From NCBI RefSeq assembly GCF_003363715.1, contig NZ_QREV01000011.1, forward strand, positions 1 to 64,000: a stretch of DNA of 64,000 bases, in the 5' to 3' direction. Source of the DNA: Parabacteroides acidifaciens (GTDB lineage Bacteria; Bacteroidota; Bacteroidia; Bacteroidales; Tannerellaceae). This document shows positions 35,967 to 44,226 of the stretch, piece after piece (within the stretch, counting starts at the first letter, position 1; every line of letters starts with the position of its first letter). The position numbers and the translations under genes were made by a program. Under the pieces are notes generated by a model that did not search any database, was not told the DNA's origin, and saw only the letters and a program-made list of their open reading frames with translations.

Positions 35967-38900
35967 TTAGAACGTAATATTGGCACCGATTATAAATGAA
36001 CGGGCAGTCGGATATCCCAGATAGTCACCCCCTTGTGAAAGGCCGCTTTGGCTGCTGGTCTCCGGGTCGTAGCCTACATAATTCGTAATAGTGAAGAGGT
36101 TCTGTCCTGTTACATACAGGCGCAACCCTTTCATCTTTACTTTATCCAACACTTTCTGGTCGAAGTTGTAGCCGAAAGTCAGGTTTCTCAATCGCAGGTA
36201 GGATGCATCCTGTACCCAGGCTGAAGAAGGATCGCGTTGCCAGCCGGAAGGTGTACGGGTCGGGCGGAAGTGAATACCGTCACCCGGTTCGTTTTCCGAA
36301 CGCCAGCGTCCCATTTGTTCAATCATGCCGTTACGATCACCGTGATAGATGCCGCACATGCGTTTATAGAAGCTGAATACTTCTGCACCGTATGAACCTG
36401 TAAACTGAATGTCCAGCGTGAAATTCTTATAGCTGAAAGAGTTGCTGAAACCAGCTGTGAATAACGGATTGTTGTCTCCCAATATCGTTTTATCATTCTG
36501 ATCGAGTTTCCCATCTTTGTTTACATCTTCATAGCGGCCGTCACCCACTTTATCTCCACTCAGATGAGGATATTTGGCTAATTCTTCCTCACTCTGGAAA
36601 ACTCCGAGATATTTATATCCATAGAAACTGGCAATCGGATATCCCGGTTGGGTGATGAACGCATTATTGGCATTCGGTGCGCTTCCGTAGATCGGGCGGC
36701 CGTCAACGCCAACCTCTAACACTTTATTCTTATTGAATGAGATGTTAAAGTTACTGGACCAGGTAAATGCTCCTGTCAGGTTCTTGGTATTCAAAGAAAA
36801 TTCCATACCTCTATTCTGGACTTTTCCTATATTTTGCATCTGAGTGGAATAGCCTGTAATGGTCGGGACAGGGACGTTCAAAAGCAAGTCGATAGACCGG
36901 CTGTCATAGAAGTCGCCTTCCAAACGGATTCTATTGTTGAACATACCTAATTCAAAACCCAAATTATATTGGCGTGTACGTTCCCAACCCAAATCGTCGT
37001 TTGTCATCGTGTTCGGATTAACCGTGTTCTGGACTGCATCTCCTGTCGGATAGAATCCGGTGGATAACAAGCCGATGGCAGAATAATTACCGATACGGTT
37101 ATTACCGGAAATACCGAAGCTGGCACGGATCTTCAGGTCACTGATCTGTTTCACATCCTGCATGAACTTTTCCTGTGAAATACGCCATCCTAAGGAGACG
37201 GACGGGAAGGTACCCCATTTCTTATTCCGTCCGAAGCGGGAGGAACCGTCGCCACGGAGAGTCGTTGTCAACATATACCGGTTATCATATACATAATTGA
37301 TACGTCCCAGATAAGAGATCATCGAATATTCGGATTCGTCACTTGTCAAGGAATACATGGTTCCTGCGTTCAACGTCGTGATGTTGTCGTTCGCATACCC
37401 TCTGGCTTCTCCGTACATATGTTCGTAAGAATGTGATTGTGTGGTATATCCTAACAAGGCGTTGAAACTATGCTTGTCTGCCAGTGTAAATGAATAGTTT
37501 AATGTATTTTCGATTACCCAGTCCCGATCTGTCCAACGTTCATTGATCCCTTTTGCCGGACGCGGCGCTTTGGAACTATCGAAATCGACATACGACGGTT
37601 CGAACTTCTTGTTGATATTGTCTTGAATACTACCATTTATGCTGATACGGTATTTCAGGTTTTTAATGATTTCCCACTCTGCGAAAATCGTACCCAACCA
37701 TCCGTGACGTTTCCGTTTGTTCATGACCTGTTCGGCTATCCCGATCGGGTTGGCTACGTCGCCTGCCAGAATTTCCGGATTGCGGACCATCGAGCCGTAT
37801 GTACCGTCATCATTATAAAGAGGATAGATAGGCGGCAGGTTCAATGCGTACATGACAGGAGAGTCTTTTCCGTTGGCCTGCTCCGTTCCATTTGCATAAT
37901 AAGCCATCAGGCTCATGCCGACATTCAGGCAATTTGCGATCTTGGAAGAAATGTTGGTACGGAAATTATAACGTTCATAGTCCGTATTCAAGACGATACC
38001 ATCCTGGCTGGTATAACTGCCGGAGAATGTATAGCGCGTATTTTCCGCACCTCCTGAAACCGACAGCTCATATTGTTGCATCATCGCATTCCGGTATAGC
38101 AGGTCTTGCCAATCGTTGTCCGGCATTTGTGCAACGGAAGCCGGATCGAGGAAGTTGTATTTGTAGCTGCCTGTCCCGTCCGGTATCATATACTGGCTGC
38201 TTGCTCCCGAATAGAGGGCACGGCGGGAATTCGGATCGTTGATTGTATGCGGGGACTGGTCCGGATCGGATGAAATGACCTTTGCGTCCAACCATGCCTG
38301 GTTGCGGCCGTCGATAAACCACTGTACATATTGGTCGCGGTTCATCATCTCGACCTTTTTCTCACGTTGCTGGAATCCGACGTATGCATTCAATTGTACG
38401 CTCGGTTTCCCTATCTGTCCTTTCTTCGTCGTGATAATCACAACGCCGTTTGCACCTCTTGAACCGTAAATTGCAGTGGAAGATGCATCCTTCAGTACCT
38501 GGATACTCTCTATATCGGAAGAATTCAACAGGCGGAAGGCTCCCCCTTCCATCGGATAACCGTCTACTACATAGAGCGGGTCATTGGATTGTGTGATAGA
38601 GCCTGTTCCACGGACTTTAATCGTCAATCCTTCACCGCCGGGAGCACCATTCGTTTGTTGGATAAGTACACCCGGAACCTGTCCGGCCATTGCTTCGCCA
38701 AAACTTACGGCTGCCCGGTTTTTCAAGTTTTCGGAGGAAACAGAAGCGACTGCCGTTGTTACATCCGACTTTTTCTGTGTACCGTAACCGACAACGACCA
38801 CTTCTTCCAGCATTTCCGTGTCTTCATTCAGTTTTATGCTGATATTCTGTTGAGTTCCGACCGCGATTTCACGTGGAGCATATCCGATGTAACTGATCAG

Positions 38901-39395
38901 CAATATGCTTTTTTCCGGGACTTCCAATGTGAAATCTCCGTTCATGTCTGTTATCGTACCGTTAGTCGTCCCTTTTTCAACGATATTGGCTCCGATAATC
39001 GGTTCGCCATTGGCGTCATTCACCTTTCCGGTGATTTTACGTTTCTGTGCCTGATTGACTTTCTGTGTTGAAATAACGATGTGTTTCCCTTCGATAGAGT
39101 AGGTATATCCGGTATTTTTCAACACGGTTTTTATAGCATCCGGCAAATTCAGATTATTGATAGAAACATTTACGATTTTATTCAAACTGATGTTTGTATC
39201 TTCATAATCGACAGAGTATCCTGTTTGCTTTTCGATTTCTTCAAATGCAGTCTTTAAGGTTATACTTTTTGTAGTCAATGTTACTTTCTGGTTTTCCGCA
39301 AAGATTTGTTGCGGGAGTGTAAGAAGTAAACAAATAAAAGTAAAGATGAACAGACTATTTAGCCTGCCGTGTTGTGATTCTTTATTTATTTCCAT
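35967..39395 (-). CDS. SusC/RagA TonB-dependent outer-membrane transporter with STN domain
   Basis: This 1142-residue transporter has a signal peptide ending near IFAEN (about residue 34). It then has an STN domain (about 36-110), a carboxypeptidase-D-like domain (about 120-190, ITGKVNDANGEPIIGANIVE), a TonB-box-like EEVVVVGYGTQKKSDVTTA, a plug and a barrel. The STN domain and the sigma/FecR pair upstream show the trans-envelope induction circuit. The downstream enzymes (DUF1080, oxidoreductase, GH95) suggest a fucosylated or galactosylated plant or host glycoside as cargo, by inference. Confidence 0.95.
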   Translation of the reverse strand: MEINKESQHGRLNSLFIFTFICLLLTLPQQIFAENQKVTLTTKSITLKTAFEEIEKQTGYSVDYEDTNISLNKIVNVSINNLNLPDAIKTVLKNTGYTYSIEGKHIVISTQKVNQAQKRKITGKVNDANGEPIIGANIVEKGTTNGTITDMNGDFTLEVPEKSILLISYIGYAPREIAVGTQQNISIKLNEDTEMLEEVVVVGYGTQKKSDVTTAVASVSSENLKNRAAVSFGEAMAGQVPGVLIQQTNGAPGGEGLTIKVRGTGSITQSNDPLYVVDGYPMEGGAFRLLNSSDIESIQVLKDASSTAIYGSRGANGVVIITTKKGQIGKPSVQLNAYVGFQQREKKVEMMNRDQYVQWFIDGRNQAWLDAKVISSDPDQSPHTINDPNSRRALYSGASSQYMIPDGTGSYKYNFLDPASVAQMPDNDWQDLLYRNAMMQQYELSVSGGAENTRYTFSGSYTSQDGIVLNTDYERYNFRTNISSKIANCLNVGMSLMAYYANGTEQANGKDSPVMYALNLPPIYPLYNDDGTYGSMVRNPEILAGDVANPIGIAEQVMNKRKRHGWLGTIFAEWEIIKNLKYRISINGSIQDNINKKFEPSYVDFDSSKAPRPAKGINERWTDRDWVIENTLNYSFTLADKHSFNALLGYTTQSHSYEHMYGEARGYANDNITTLNAGTMYSLTSDESEYSMISYLGRINYVYDNRYMLTTTLRGDGSSRFGRNKKWGTFPSVSLGWRISQEKFMQDVKQISDLKIRASFGISGNNRIGNYSAIGLLSTGFYPTGDAVQNTVNPNTMTNDDLGWERTRQYNLGFELGMFNNRIRLEGDFYDSRSIDLLLNVPVPTITGYSTQMQNIGKVQNRGMEFSLNTKNLTGAFTWSSNFNISFNKNKVLEVGVDGRPIYGSAPNANNAFITQPGYPIASFYGYKYLGVFQSEEELAKYPHLSGDKVGDGRYEDVNKDGKLDQNDKTILGDNNPLFTAGFSNSFSYKNFTLDIQFTGSYGAEVFSFYKRMCGIYHGDRNGMIEQMGRWRSENEPGDGIHFRPTRTPSGWQRDPSSAWVQDASYLRLRNLTFGYNFDQKVLDKVKMKGLRLYVTGQNLFTITNYVGYDPETSSQSGLSQGGDYLGYPTARSFIIGANITF

Positions 39396-39482
39396 ATCTT
39401 TGTAAATTAGATTTTTTAGTTGAATACTTAGAATAAAATGCCCTTATCTGTAAAAAGATATCAGGCGTGGTGTTCTACGATT

Positions 39483-39533
39483 TCAATTCCGGGGAGAATG
39501 ATTGGCGTCGGCTCCCCGGTTTCTTTTTTTCAT
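39483..39533 (-). CDS. 16-residue leader micro-ORF overlapping a hairpin
   Basis: On the minus strand, AGGAGG (39547-39542) precedes an ATG at 39533 that opens a 16-codon frame beginning MKKRNRG and ending with TGA at 39485-39483. The stem CTCCCCGG (39512-39519) with CCGGGGAG (39489-39496), given in plus-strand order, lies inside it. It matches the 1376-1444 micro-ORF in position between fecR and susC, Shine-Dalgarno, opening codons and stem start CCGG, while the rest differs. This supports a conserved leader device. Confidence 0.5.
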   Translation of the reverse strand: MKKRNRGADANHSPRN

Positions 39534-39551
39534 GGTATGTGCCTCCTCTTT

Positions 39552-40541
39552 TTAATAAATGAATACGTTATTGTTCTCTACCTTGTATTTGAAGCCGATT
39601 ATTTTTTGGAGAATATCCATCACGTGCTCCAATCCTTCATCCGGAGTGAACTTGATTGTAAATGTCCGCTCTTTGTATCGGCCGGCTTCATAGTTGACGG
39701 TAACCCCGAAGCTACGTTCGATCGTTTGTACGATTTCCCCGAATGTAGCTCCCTGGAATATCAGGTAGCCTTGTTTCCAGTAGGAGCATTTGTTTGCGTC
39801 AACCTTGCTGAAGGATACTTTCTTATTTATATGATTGTACACAACTTGTTCATTGGGTTTGATAATAAATGATTGCCGGACAGGATATTTCGTGTCGACT
39901 TTGATTTTTCCTTCTTCTAATGTCGCGATTGTATTAGGGGAATCCGGGTAGGATTGTACGTTAAAAATGGTCCCTAATGCCTCGACGTCCATGTATTTTG
40001 TATTTACGATGAATGGTTTCCGGGGATTCTTGGCTACTTTGAAATTGGCTTCTCCGCTTAAAAACAAAGTACGAGTGGCACCTTTGAAATCCTTTTCATA
40101 GACAAGAAGCGAACCTGCGTTTAACCAGACAATCGTCCCATCCGACAAGGTGATTTGTTTTTTCTCTCCATAAGAAGTCGAACACTCCACCAACTCTGTT
40201 TTTTCAACAACCGGGTTTATCTCCGTTAAATAAAAGTACGTTCCAAAAGCTCCGAGTAAAGGCAAAAGCAGGATCGCGGCAATTCTCCGGACATACAAAC
40301 CAATGGATTTATAAGGCTGCCGGTCGGTTGTTTTCATCCGTTTATGCAGTTGTTCGAGTTCTTGGAACGTTGAATCGTCTGCCACAGCCGGATCTTCCTC
40401 CCATAAAGCAGCTAATACTTTTTCTTTTTCCTTCTGAAAATTCTCGTCAAGAAGCCAGGTGTGAAACTTCTTTTGTATTTCCGGGGACAGATCGTTACCG
40501 AAAAATTTAGCAATTAGTATATGTATATAGCTTTTGTCCAT
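39552..40541 (-). CDS. FecR-family anti-sigma factor
   Basis: This 329-residue anti-sigma factor has a cytoplasmic N-terminus (about 1-80), a membrane helix (about 84-106, RRIAAILLLPLLGAFGTYFYL), a FecR domain (about 120-215, LSDGTIVWLNAGSLLVYEKDF) and a C-terminal DUF4974 domain (about 255-329). It closely resembles the FecR at 361-1356 in domain layout and many motifs. It controls the ECF sigma encoded 195 bases upstream on the same strand and should receive the signal from the STN domain of the SusC that follows. Confidence 0.93.
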   Translation of the reverse strand: MDKSYIHILIAKFFGNDLSPEIQKKFHTWLLDENFQKEKEKVLAALWEEDPAVADDSTFQELEQLHKRMKTTDRQPYKSIGLYVRRIAAILLLPLLGAFGTYFYLTEINPVVEKTELVECSTSYGEKKQITLSDGTIVWLNAGSLLVYEKDFKGATRTLFLSGEANFKVAKNPRKPFIVNTKYMDVEALGTIFNVQSYPDSPNTIATLEEGKIKVDTKYPVRQSFIIKPNEQVVYNHINKKVSFSKVDANKCSYWKQGYLIFQGATFGEIVQTIERSFGVTVNYEAGRYKERTFTIKFTPDEGLEHVMDILQKIIGFKYKVENNNVFIY

Positions 40542-40629
40542 TTTTTCGTCTTTATATTATAGCAGACGGACAAGTGGACGAACACACACAGCTGGGAAAT
40601 GATTTTTATTCCTTTATTATTTTATATTT

Positions 40630-40655
40630 GCACCAAACAGGAACCTGTTTTGTGC
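40630..40655. terminator. 12-bp hairpin between sigma and anti-sigma genes
   Basis: GCACCAAACAGG (40630-40641) and CCTGTTTTGTGC (40644-40655) pair with a single mismatch around a 2-base loop. There is no clear T-run in the minus-strand direction. It occupies the same sigma-fecR gap as the terminator at 10317-10340. Confidence 0.45.
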
Positions 40656-40736
40656 GCTTTTGCCATTTTTAGGAACATAATATTGACTTTGTCATGGTGC
40701 TATATCGTAATATTATCTGGTAAATTAGCTAATCAA

Positions 40737-41291
40737 TCAGAAAAAAAGCAAAATAATAGAATATGCAATCTTGCGCAGTTCGGCAAGCGCTTGTGTCAGA
40801 TGGTTTTCGACGGTTCGTTTGCTGATATTCAGGCGCAGAGAGATTTCTTCGTTGCTTAATCCGTCTTTTCGGCTCATGATGAATATGTTGCGCCGTTGGG
40901 GAGGCATTTTTTCTACGGCGATGTCAATAAGCAGGGATAACTCTTTGGCATACAGCTCTTCTTCTATCAAGTCGCTGTAGTCGGATTTGTATTGTTCCTT
41001 CTGTTGGTAATTTTCTTCGATCAGGCTGTGCTCGTAATAATCGTAGATCATATTGCGGGCCATGCGGAAGAGATACGCTTTAAATGAATCGACTTTTGAG
41101 ATCGTTTCACGGTTTGTCCAGATTTTATAAAAGATATCTTGTGCCATATCGCTGGCTTCGTCCGGATTTTTGATGAAGCCGGTTAAGAAATGCTTCACCT
41201 TCGGGCTGTATTGGATGTAAAGCGTGTCGAAGGCTTTATGATTTCCATTCCCAAGCTCTTTCAGATATTTTGATTCAAGGCTGATATCCAT
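40737..41291 (-). CDS. ECF RNA polymerase sigma factor (FecI-like)
   Basis: This 184-residue ECF sigma has region 2 (about 20-90, AFDTLYIQYSPKVKHFLTGF and EASDMAQDIFYKIWTNRETI) and region 4 (about 120-175, MPPQRRNIFIMSRKDGLSNEEISLRLNISKRTVENHL). The ATG at 41291 is preferred over a longer frame because it begins near the usual family start. It drives the third glycan locus with the FecR that follows. A promoter-like pair of elements precedes it. Confidence 0.94.
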   Translation of the reverse strand: MDISLESKYLKELGNGNHKAFDTLYIQYSPKVKHFLTGFIKNPDEASDMAQDIFYKIWTNRETISKVDSFKAYLFRMARNMIYDYYEHSLIEENYQQKEQYKSDYSDLIEEELYAKELSLLIDIAVEKMPPQRRNIFIMSRKDGLSNEEISLRLNISKRTVENHLTQALAELRKIAYSIILLFF

Positions 41292-41334
41292 CTCTATAAT
41301 GTATTGAACTCTCTTTACTTTACAAATGAGCAAC

Positions 41335-41365
41335 GCAAGGTATGGAAAATAATTTGAAGGGACAA
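41335..41365 (-). promoter_or_regulatory. candidate promoter for the ECF sigma gene
   Basis: On the minus strand, TTG (41365-41363) and TACCTTGC (41342-41335, near the TAnnTTTG consensus) are 20 bases apart and about 43 bases before the sigma ATG. Confidence 0.45.
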
Positions 41366-42011
41366 TTTTTTGAGGGAGAATATGAAAAATAGGAGGGGGT
41401 TATTGTAAAAAACGTATTTTCCATCCTTGAAAAGCATCCGAGACCAAGCAAATGTCAACCATCTTTTCAGCCGTCAAAAAGGTGCTCTTTTCTCTTTTTC
41501 GGGAGTTTATTGCCGTGAAGTCGGACTTTATTTCGTTTTTCCGGCACTTTATCGCCATGAGAACGGTCGTCATACCCTATGAAGACGGTCGCGAAGGCGA
41601 TGAAGACGGTCGTCACGGCGACAAGGCCCCTAAAAATTCCTTGCGATATTTGGAACGCCGTCCGTTTTGTTTTCAAATATTCGATTCTCCGGGAGTTAAG
41701 CTTTATCACTTTGTCGGCGTTTCCGGCTTTCGGCAATCAAATTGCCCGTTTATCGAAACGGGCTGCGCACCTCGTTTTTCTTATTGTCAGCAAGGAAAGC
41801 TTAAACCGTGAAAAGAGTCAATCCAAAATGGATCAGAATTTTGGACGAAATAGAAAAACGGCCGGAAAGGGGGTTCTTGTATATTTCGATGGTTTGCAGA
41901 AGGTTCGAATACTCTTATAATTGGCGTATCGACACCTTATAGAAGATTTGGCGGAAAATCCCGGGGTTTTATAAAAAGACGAGACATTAATACAAATTAA
42001 CGCATTATCTC
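41366..42011. other. long intergenic region with degenerate repeats
   Basis: Between two divergent genes there is no convincing coding region; the open frames here are short, low-complexity and carry no family motif. Two degenerate 30-base direct repeats occur at about 41495-41524 and 41536-41565. A repeated word ATGAAGACGGTCG lies at 41579-41591 and 41600-41612, 21 bases apart. A perfect hairpin GCCCGTTT/AAACGGGC is at 41744-41763. The region may hold a non-coding RNA or repeat remnants. Confidence 0.5.
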
Positions 42012-42054
42012 TTGCATATTTACGATGGATTCGTAGCTTTGCGATACGATCGTA
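42012..42054 (+). promoter_or_regulatory. blaI promoter with two TACGA/TCGTA operators
   Basis: TTG (42012-42014) and TAGCTTTG (42034-42041) are 19 bases apart, a good Bacteroidota promoter. Site 1, TACGA-N5-TCGTA (42021-42035), runs through the spacer into the -7 element; site 2, the palindrome TACGATCGTA (42045-42054), lies around the start of transcription. Together they also make the wider repeat TTTACGAT/ATCGTAAA (42019-42026, 42049-42056). Autorepression by the BlaI encoded next is the natural reading. Confidence 0.72.
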
Positions 42055-42070
42055 AAATTAATATACAAAC

Positions 42071-42433
42071 ATGGAAAGATTAACAAGACAAGAAGAGGAT
42101 GTGATGCGCTGGATCTGGCAGATCGCTCCTTGCTTTATCAAAGACATTTTGGCGCAGTATGAAGAGCCTAAACCTCCTTATACGACACTCGCCTCTATTG
42201 TGAAAAATCTGGAACGCAAGAAGTACGTGAAAGCGAAGCGTTACGGTAATACTTACGAGTACAGGCCGCTGATCCCACAGGAAGAATATAAACGGACGTT
42301 TATGGGAAGTGTGGTGAACAACTACTTCGAGAACTCATACAAGGAAATGGTCTCCTTCTTTGCCAAAGAGCAGAAGATTTCGGCTGATGAGCTGAAAGAG
42401 ATCATCGATATGATAGAGAAAGGACGAGAATAA
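42071..42433 (+). CDS. BlaI/MecI-family transcriptional repressor
   Basis: This 120-residue winged-helix repressor has LTRQEEDVMRWIWQIAP, the recognition segment PPYTTLASIVKNLERKKYVKAKRYGNTYEYRPLI, and a C-terminal dimerisation helix region (about 75-120). BlaI proteins are usually inactivated by cleavage after an M56 membrane protease senses a ligand, and such a protease is encoded 20 bases downstream. Two likely operators lie in its own promoter. In this species the circuit probably senses an envelope signal rather than beta-lactams, since no beta-lactamase is nearby. Confidence 0.93.
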   Translation: MERLTRQEEDVMRWIWQIAPCFIKDILAQYEEPKPPYTTLASIVKNLERKKYVKAKRYGNTYEYRPLIPQEEYKRTFMGSVVNNYFENSYKEMVSFFAKEQKISADELKEIIDMIEKGRE

Positions 42434-42453
42434 ACCGTTAAATCCGTATTGCC

Positions 42454-44193
42454 ATGACACCGGAATTTGCCTACTTTTTGAAGGTAAATGTAGCTTTTGT
42501 ACTCCTTTATGCCTTCTATAGACTGTTCTTTTACAGGGACACATTCTTCAAATTGCGCCGTACGACCTTGTTGGCGTTCTTCGGGGTGGCGTTGCTTTAT
42601 CCGTTGATGAATATTCAGGATTGGATACGGGAACAGGAACCGATGGTGGAAGTCATTCAGATGTATTCGGCCATTTTACCCGAAACCACGATTACTCCCG
42701 ATAATGTCCCTGAAACAGATTGGCATGGCTTGCTTCTTTCCGGTGTATCCTATTTGTATTGGGGAGGCGTTCTCGCCTTGTTGCTCCGTTTCCTGGTGCA
42801 GTTGAGCAGTATATTATTATTGGCGCGCAAATCGAAGGTCATGCAGATTTATGATACGCGTGTGCATGTTTTAGACCGTCCGGCCGGACCTTTTTCTTTC
42901 TTCCGGCTGATATTCCTGCATCCCGGTAGTCATTCGGACAAGGAGATCGACGAAATCCTGACACATGAAGGTACGCATGTCAGCCAATGGCATTCGATCG
43001 ACGTGATCATTTGTGAGCTGATCTGTATCGTTTGCTGGGTGAATCCCTTTGTGTGGCTGTTGAAGAGGGAAGTGCGCCATAATCTCGAATATCTGGCGGA
43101 CGATACCGTGCTCGAGTCTGGCTACGACAGCAGAAGCTATCAATACCATCTGTTGGGGCTGTCCCATACGAATAAATCGGCAACCTCTTTATCCAATAGT
43201 TTTAATATGCTGCACCTGAAGAACCGGATCAGCATGATGAACAAGAAACGTTCGCATGGTATCGGCAGGGCCAAATACCTGATCTTTATACCGATCGTGG
43301 GAGGGCTGCTGATCTTTAGCAATATAGATGCCGTGGCACGTATCACGGATGAGCTGGTGGAAAGTTCTTTTGCCGAAGCTCTTATGCCGGAGGCCATACA
43401 GTTGCCGATACAATTGTTCCCTGCCGTGAATAAGGAGGAACCGGCTGAAATGCACAGAGGATATGTCCTTTCGAAAGAAGAATTGGCTGCTATTAAGCGG
43501 GCCGAAGAGCAAGTCTTTACGGTGGTCGAGAAAATGCCGGAGTATCCCGGTGGACAAAAAGCTTTGTTGAAATACTTGGCTTCCAGTGTCAAATATCCGG
43601 AATCTGCGATGCGGAACGGAGTCGAAGGACGCGTAAGTTGTTCCTTTATCGTCCGGAAGAATGGCTCTATAACGGATGCGGAAGTGATCCGGGGTGTGGA
43701 CCCGGCATTGAATGCGGAGGCGTTGCGTATCATAAACGCTATGCCGGAATGGTCGCCCGGCGAGCAGAGAGGGAAAGCGGTTAATGTGAAATATACGGTG
43801 CCGGTATCTTTCCGCCTGGCCAATAAGCACAAGGCCTCTGTATCCGGGACGCCGGCAAAAGGAATCGATACTTCCGGCCGCATTTTTACAGTTGTAGAGC
43901 GGATGCCCGAATTTCCGGGCGGGCAGTATTCGTTGTTGCGATATCTGTCACAAAAGATTAAATATCCGGTCATAGCACAGGAAAACGGAATACAAGGCCG
44001 CGTCTCTTGCTCCTTTGTCATAGGGGCGGATGGAGCATTGAGCGATGTAAAAGTAATCCGGGGCGTGGATCCTTCGCTGGATGCGGAAGCTGTCCGGGTT
44101 ATCAAATCGATGCCTAAATGGAAACCGGGTGTCCAGAATAATATGGCGGTTGCTGTGAAATATACCGTTCCTGTGACATTCCGCTTGCAGTAA
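42454..44193 (+). CDS. M56 (BlaR1-like) membrane protease fused to two TonB C-terminal domains
   Basis: This 579-residue inner-membrane protein has membrane segments at about 8-27, 38-52, 93-123, 182-205 and 275-290. Between the third and fourth lies the metalloprotease site HEGTH (171-175), with the third ligand probably Glu212 in LEYLADD. After the last segment the periplasmic part has two TonB_C domains (about 361-455 and 484-578), each with PEYPGGQ/PEFPGGQ, GRVSCSF and VIRGVDP repeats. A BlaR1-type sensor here lacks the penicillin-binding domain. The TonB domains could instead touch an outer-membrane transporter or peptidoglycan, linking outer-membrane state to BlaI cleavage. It is co-transcribed with blaI and the TPR genes. 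Confidence 0.9.
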   Translation: MTPEFAYFLKVNVAFVLLYAFYRLFFYRDTFFKLRRTTLLAFFGVALLYPLMNIQDWIREQEPMVEVIQMYSAILPETTITPDNVPETDWHGLLLSGVSYLYWGGVLALLLRFLVQLSSILLLARKSKVMQIYDTRVHVLDRPAGPFSFFRLIFLHPGSHSDKEIDEILTHEGTHVSQWHSIDVIICELICIVCWVNPFVWLLKREVRHNLEYLADDTVLESGYDSRSYQYHLLGLSHTNKSATSLSNSFNMLHLKNRISMMNKKRSHGIGRAKYLIFIPIVGGLLIFSNIDAVARITDELVESSFAEALMPEAIQLPIQLFPAVNKEEPAEMHRGYVLSKEELAAIKRAEEQVFTVVEKMPEYPGGQKALLKYLASSVKYPESAMRNGVEGRVSCSFIVRKNGSITDAEVIRGVDPALNAEALRIINAMPEWSPGEQRGKAVNVKYTVPVSFRLANKHKASVSGTPAKGIDTSGRIFTVVERMPEFPGGQYSLLRYLSQKIKYPVIAQENGIQGRVSCSFVIGADGALSDVKVIRGVDPSLDAEAVRVIKSMPKWKPGVQNNMAVAVKYTVPVTFRLQ

Positions 44194-44226
44194 TTTGCTT
44201 TGGAGTTATACGAAATACGATACTAT

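Noticed and set aside
41467-41736. An 89-codon basic frame with internal repeats before blaI, and overlapping plus-strand frames
   Set aside because: The repeats come from degenerate DNA repeats, three frames are open at once, and no start signal or family match supports any of them.
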